From Mesorhizobium erdmanii USDA 3471 (lineage in GTDB: Bacteria; Pseudomonadota; Alphaproteobacteria; Rhizobiales; Rhizobiaceae), in assembly GCF_000472705.1 (NCBI RefSeq), contig NZ_AXAE01000026.1:45435-109434 (forward strand): 64,000 nucleotides of DNA. Reading direction: 5' to 3'. How positions within the stretch are numbered: the stretch's first letter is position 1; the number at the start of each line of letters is the position of its first letter. A program made the translations under genes and the position numbers. Under the pieces are notes generated by a model, which did no database searches, was not told the origin of the DNA, and saw only the letters and a program-made list of their open reading frames with translations. Below are positions 61,149 through 64,000 of this stretch, in pieces.

Positions 61149-61174
61149 CCCGCCGCGCAAGCCGGCGGGTTTTT
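61149..61174 (+). terminator. Intrinsic terminator in front of the GNAT gene
   Basis: CCCGCCG (61149-61155) pairs with CGGCGGG (61163-61169) across a 7-base loop, followed by TTTTT (61170-61174). No plus-strand gene ends nearby. It sits 18 bases before the GNAT start, suggesting attenuation or the end of a small RNA. Confidence 0.7.
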
Positions 61175-61192
61175 CATGCCTGGAGCATTGTG

Positions 61193-61675
61193 ATGACAAA
61201 GAATTCCATCCGGTTTCGGCCGGCCGAACCCGCCGACGCCGCCGCCATCAGGGACATCGTGCGCGCGGCCTATGCCAAATGGGTGCCGGTGATCGGCCGC
61301 GAGCCGCTGCCGATGCGCGCAGATTACGAGAAGGCCGTCGCCGAACATCCGTTCGAGCTCGCTGTCGAGGACGGCCGCATCGTCGGGATGATCGAAACCA
61401 TGCTGGCAGACGACCATCTGTGGATCGAGAATGTCTGCGTCGCGCCGCAGACGCAGGGCAGGGGCATCGGCCGGCTGTTGCTGGAGCGAGCCGAGCAAAA
61501 GGCGTTCGAAGCAGGCCGCCCGGAGCTTCGCCTGCTGACCAATGGCGCCTTCGAGGCCAATGTGTTGTTGTACAAAAGCCATGGCTATACGGTCGACCGG
61601 GAGGAGCCGTTCATGGGTGGCATGACGGTCTATATGAGCAAGAAATTGACGGTGACGGTTGCCGCTCAGGGCTAG
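61193..61675 (+). CDS. GNAT family N-acetyltransferase
   Basis: This 160-residue protein has the GNAT fold. RFRPAEPADAAAIRDIVRAAY is the N-terminal helix region, and the acetyl-CoA loop APQTQGRGIGRLLLERAE is near residue 85. The C-terminal strand includes EANVLLYKSHGYTVDREEPF, typical of small-molecule acetyltransferases. GGAG precedes ATG 61193, which lies 18 bases after a strong terminator. The substrate is unknown. Confidence 0.9.
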   Translation: MTKNSIRFRPAEPADAAAIRDIVRAAYAKWVPVIGREPLPMRADYEKAVAEHPFELAVEDGRIVGMIETMLADDHLWIENVCVAPQTQGRGIGRLLLERAEQKAFEAGRPELRLLTNGAFEANVLLYKSHGYTVDREEPFMGGMTVYMSKKLTVTVAAQG

Positions 61676-61710
61676 TTGGGAGCGCGAACGACGGCAGAAG
61701 TAGCGCCCTA

Positions 61711-61874
61711 CGGCGCCCCCCCCCTGTCCTGCCGGACATCTCCCCCACGAGGGGGGAGATTGGCAGCTTTGACGCTGGCTTTCCTCCTGCAACGCTGGAG
61801 ATTGGCGAAGGCAGCGGTTGTAGCCAATCTCCCCCCAAGTGGGGGAGATGTCCGGCAGGACAGAGGGGGGCGCG
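61711..61874. repeat. Long palindromic intergenic repeat, copy E (perfect-arm type)
   Basis: Arms of about 50 bp (61713-61762 and 61823-61873) match almost base for base in inverted order (shared blocks CTGTCCTGCCGGACATCTCC and GGGGGGAGATTGGC). The centre holds GAGATTGGCGAAGGC. This subtype lacks the ACGGGG hairpins of copies A-D but shares CTGCCGGACATCTC and the core. It fills much of the GNAT-aldehyde dehydrogenase gap. Confidence 0.87.
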
Positions 61875-62049
61875 AAGGAACTCGGCGGCGGCTTTTCAGC
61901 GGACGTCGATATTGCACATTCTGGCTCAATTACTGGCGCGCTGGATCAACCAGTTCGGGGGTTGCGTTTGACAGCACGGCTCGTGCATCGTTATTTCTAA
62001 CCGGATATCACGGCCGAAACGGCCATGCGGCACTCCCGAGGAGGCAACC

Positions 62050-63483
62050 ATGTCACACAATCTGCAGTTCTATATCGATGGCGCGTGGGTCGATCCTGTT
62101 GTGCCCAACACGCTCGATGTCATCGATCCGTCGAACGAGGATGCCTTCGCGCAGATCTCGCTCGGCTCCAAGGCCGATGTCGACAAGGCGGTGGCCGCCG
62201 CCAAGCGCGCCTTCAACACCTACGGTTTCACCTCGGTGGAAGAACGCCTCGATATCCTCAACCGCATCATCGAAGTCTACAAGAAACGCTCCACGGATCT
62301 GGCGCTCGCCGTGTCGCGCGAGATGGGTGCGCCGCGCCAGATGGCGCTCGACAGCCAGGTCGGCGTTGGTCTTGCGCATCTGCAGAAGATGGCGGAGGTG
62401 CTGAAGACGTTCCAGTTCCGCCACGTCAAGGGTAGTTCGCTGATCGTCAAGGATCCGATCGGCGTCGTCGGCCTGATCACGCCGTGGAACTGGCCGCTGA
62501 ACCAGATCACCTGCAAGGTCGGTCCCGCGCTCGCCGCCGGCTGCACCATGGTGCTGAAGCCGTCGGAGATCGCGCCGCTCGACGCCATCATCTTCGCCGA
62601 GATCATCGACGAGGCTGATGTGCCGAAGGGCGTGTTCAACCTCGTCAACGGCGATGGCCCTGGCGTCGGCCAGGCGCTGTCCAGCCACCCCGACATCGAC
62701 ATGATGTCGTTCACCGGCTCGACCCGCGCCGGCATATTGGTGGCCAAGGCGGCGGCCGACACGGTCAAGCGCGTGCACCAGGAACTGGGCGGCAAGTCGG
62801 CCAACATCCTGTTCCCGGATGTCGACCTTGCCAAGGCCGTCACCAAGGGTGTCGCCGGCTGCTTCAGCAACTCAGGCCAGTCCTGCAATGCGCCGACCCG
62901 CATGTTCGTGCCGCGCGACCGTCATGACGAGGCCGCCGGCTATGCCAAGGCGGCGGCGGAGAAGTTCGTGGTCGGCCCGGCCGACGGCGCCAACACCAAG
63001 CTCGGCCCCGTTGTCAGCCAGATCCAGTTCGACAAGATCCAGGACCTGATCCAGGCCGGCATCGATGAAGGCGCGACGCTGGTGGCGGGTGGCCCCGGCC
63101 GCCCGGCCGAACTCAACCGCGGCTACTATGTCAGGCCGACCGTGTTCGCCGACGTCACCCACGACATGCGCATCGCGCGCGAGGAGATCTTCGGGCCGGT
63201 GCTGGCGATCCTGCCCTACGACACGGTCGAACAGGCGGTCGAGCAGGCCAACGACACGGTCTACGGCCTTGCCTCCTACATCCAGGCCAAGGACATCCAG
63301 AAGGCCCGCGACGTGGCGGCGCGCATGCGCTCCGGCAATGTCTACATCAACTACCCGACCTGGGACGCCGGCCTGCCCTTCGGCGGCTACAAGCAGTCGG
63401 GCAACGGCCGCGAATACGCTGAATACGGGCTGGAGGATTTCCTGGAGATCAAGGGCATCGCCGGATATGAGGCGGCTGAGTAA
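62050..63483 (+). CDS. Aldehyde dehydrogenase family protein
   Basis: This 477-residue NAD(P)-dependent enzyme has PWNWPLNQITCKVGPALAAG near residue 137 and the Rossmann contact FTGSTRAG near 220. The general base Glu is in HQELGGKSANI near 245, the catalytic Cys in NSGQSCNAPTR near 279, and EEIFGPVLAI is near 380. Length is normal. GGAGGCAACC precedes the ATG. Broad aldehyde oxidation in the cytosol is likely. The specific substrate is unclear, and no operon partner is present. Confidence 0.93.
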   Translation: MSHNLQFYIDGAWVDPVVPNTLDVIDPSNEDAFAQISLGSKADVDKAVAAAKRAFNTYGFTSVEERLDILNRIIEVYKKRSTDLALAVSREMGAPRQMALDSQVGVGLAHLQKMAEVLKTFQFRHVKGSSLIVKDPIGVVGLITPWNWPLNQITCKVGPALAAGCTMVLKPSEIAPLDAIIFAEIIDEADVPKGVFNLVNGDGPGVGQALSSHPDIDMMSFTGSTRAGILVAKAAADTVKRVHQELGGKSANILFPDVDLAKAVTKGVAGCFSNSGQSCNAPTRMFVPRDRHDEAAGYAKAAAEKFVVGPADGANTKLGPVVSQIQFDKIQDLIQAGIDEGATLVAGGPGRPAELNRGYYVRPTVFADVTHDMRIAREEIFGPVLAILPYDTVEQAVEQANDTVYGLASYIQAKDIQKARDVAARMRSGNVYINYPTWDAGLPFGGYKQSGNGREYAEYGLEDFLEIKGIAGYEAAE

Positions 63484-63559
63484 GGAGCAATACGGCGCGC
63501 CGTGACGAGCGGCGCGCGACGTAGGCTGTTTCTGCTCGTGGCCAGGCTTTCTGGCGCTG

Positions 63560-63714
63560 GCGCCGCCCCTCATCTGGCTGCCGCCATCTTCTCCCCGTAA
63601 ACGGGGCGAAGGACGCTGTCATTACCGCTTTCGCCAATCACCGGCGTCAAACGAAGAGCGCCGACGGTGCGGCCAGTGGTCTTCTCCCCGTTTGCGGGGA
63701 GAAGGTGCCGGCAG
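63560..63714. repeat. Long palindromic intergenic repeat, copy F, interrupted
   Basis: The left arm GCCGCCCCTCATCTGGCTGC plus CTCCCCGTAAACGGGG and the right arm CCCCGTTTGCGGGGAGAAGG then GTGCCGGCAG form the element. The central core is in opposite orientation to copies A-D (TTTCGCCAATCACCGGCG). The right arm stops at 63714, where the IS481 end begins, so its outer 20-30 bases are missing here. Confidence 0.8.
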
Positions 63715-64000
63715 TGTCCGAACCGGATAGATAGGTAACAGAATGGACTGATTAGATGGGTGACAGTTTTCTTGTCCGCCGGGAGGACCGGCGATGGTTT
63801 GGCGAGAGACTGGCATCATGGATGAGCGGCTCCGGTTTGTTGTGGACTGCCTTTCTGGCGAGGAGACGATGACGCAGCTGTGTGCGGCCTACGGCATCTC
63901 GCGCAAGAGCGGCTACAAATGGCTAGGGCGTTATCGGGAGTTTGGTCCGGAAGGTTTGCACGATCGGCCGCGAGCGCCGCTCAATCACGGCCGGGCGACG
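63715..64000 (+). mobile_element. IS481-family insertion sequence, left end, partial
   Basis: The element begins TGTCCGAACC at 63715 and carries the internal GATAGGTAACAG and GATGGGTGACAG direct motifs typical of IS481 ends, followed by a transposase gene that runs off the window. It is inserted in the right arm of palindromic repeat F. The right end and target duplication lie outside. Confidence 0.8.
63794..64000 (+). CDS. IS481 family transposase, partial
   Basis: The first 69 residues are present. MVWRETGIMDERLRFVVDCL leads into a helix-turn-helix (MTQLCAAYGISRKSGYKWLGRY) and the GPEGLHDRPRAPLNH linker that precedes the DDE core in IS481 transposases. GGGAGG lies before ATG 63794. The catalytic domain is beyond the right edge, so intactness cannot be judged. 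Confidence 0.9.
   Translation, partial: MVWRETGIMDERLRFVVDCLSGEETMTQLCAAYGISRKSGYKWLGRYREFGPEGLHDRPRAPLNHGRAT

Noticed and set aside
41441..63714. Evenly recurring repeats considered as a CRISPR array
   Set aside because: Units are 150-230 bp, palindromic, kilobases apart and without spacers or cas genes.

Overview
The window looks like a chromosomal segment of a GC-rich alphaproteobacterium of the Rhizobiales, most like Mesorhizobium. This is inferred from gene content (HWE-family sensor kinases, a dmeRF-type metal locus, many ABC sugar transporters, CoxMSL-like molybdenum hydroxylase genes), from Shine-Dalgarno usage, and from long palindromic intergenic repeats of a kind common in rhizobia. 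No ribosomal genes, CRISPR array, plasmid or phage structural genes were seen.

Layout. 1-6 kb: an iron-type alcohol dehydrogenase (cut by the left edge) diverges from a GntR regulator, a ribose-type ABC importer and a DJ-1/PfpI protein, probably one sugar or polyol catabolic unit. 6-10.6 kb: a methyltransferase, a membrane GGDEF-EAL protein and an M20 amidohydrolase. 10.7-12.7 kb: a MerR regulator with a textbook 19-bp-spacer promoter facing a small membrane operon, plus a short cation diffusion facilitator. 13-17.5 kb: an SRPBCC protein, then a three-subunit molybdenum hydroxylase followed by a MoaD-like sulfur carrier.

17.5-23.5 kb is the most unusual region. It is a lower-GC block holding a HEPN-like protein, a Lit-like (peptidase U49 type) zinc protease, a second HEPN-motif protein on the opposite strand, and an overlapping pair of OLD-type ATPase/TOPRIM nuclease and UvrD-like helicase that resembles Gabija (GajA/GajB). 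Remnants of other genes flank it, including a partial copy of a gene that lies 3 kb further on. I read it as an inserted antiphage defence island.

23.7-41 kb: an ornithine cyclodeaminase-like protein, two HWE kinases (one with a response regulator), an SPFH-protein operon, a DOPA dioxygenase-like enzyme, a Kef-type antiporter with its DUF2270 neighbour, an MFS exporter with a divergent LysR, and a cluster of unknown membrane proteins. 41-64 kb: ChaC, an ArsR/SRPBCC/VOC/DUF1801 operon, an acyltransferase, and a LacI-controlled GH127 plus ABC transporter operon for arabinofuranoside-type sugars with two matching operators. These are followed by a diguanylate cyclase, dmeRF, an atypical tRNA-Cys-like gene, AraC, free methionine sulfoxide reductase, a YeiH-type exporter with two dyads upstream, GNAT, and an aldehyde dehydrogenase. 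Six copies of a palindromic repeat lie only in this right-hand third, and the last one is interrupted by an IS481-family element running off the window.

Starts were chosen by Shine-Dalgarno match and family length. Functions rest on motif reading from memory, without database searches.
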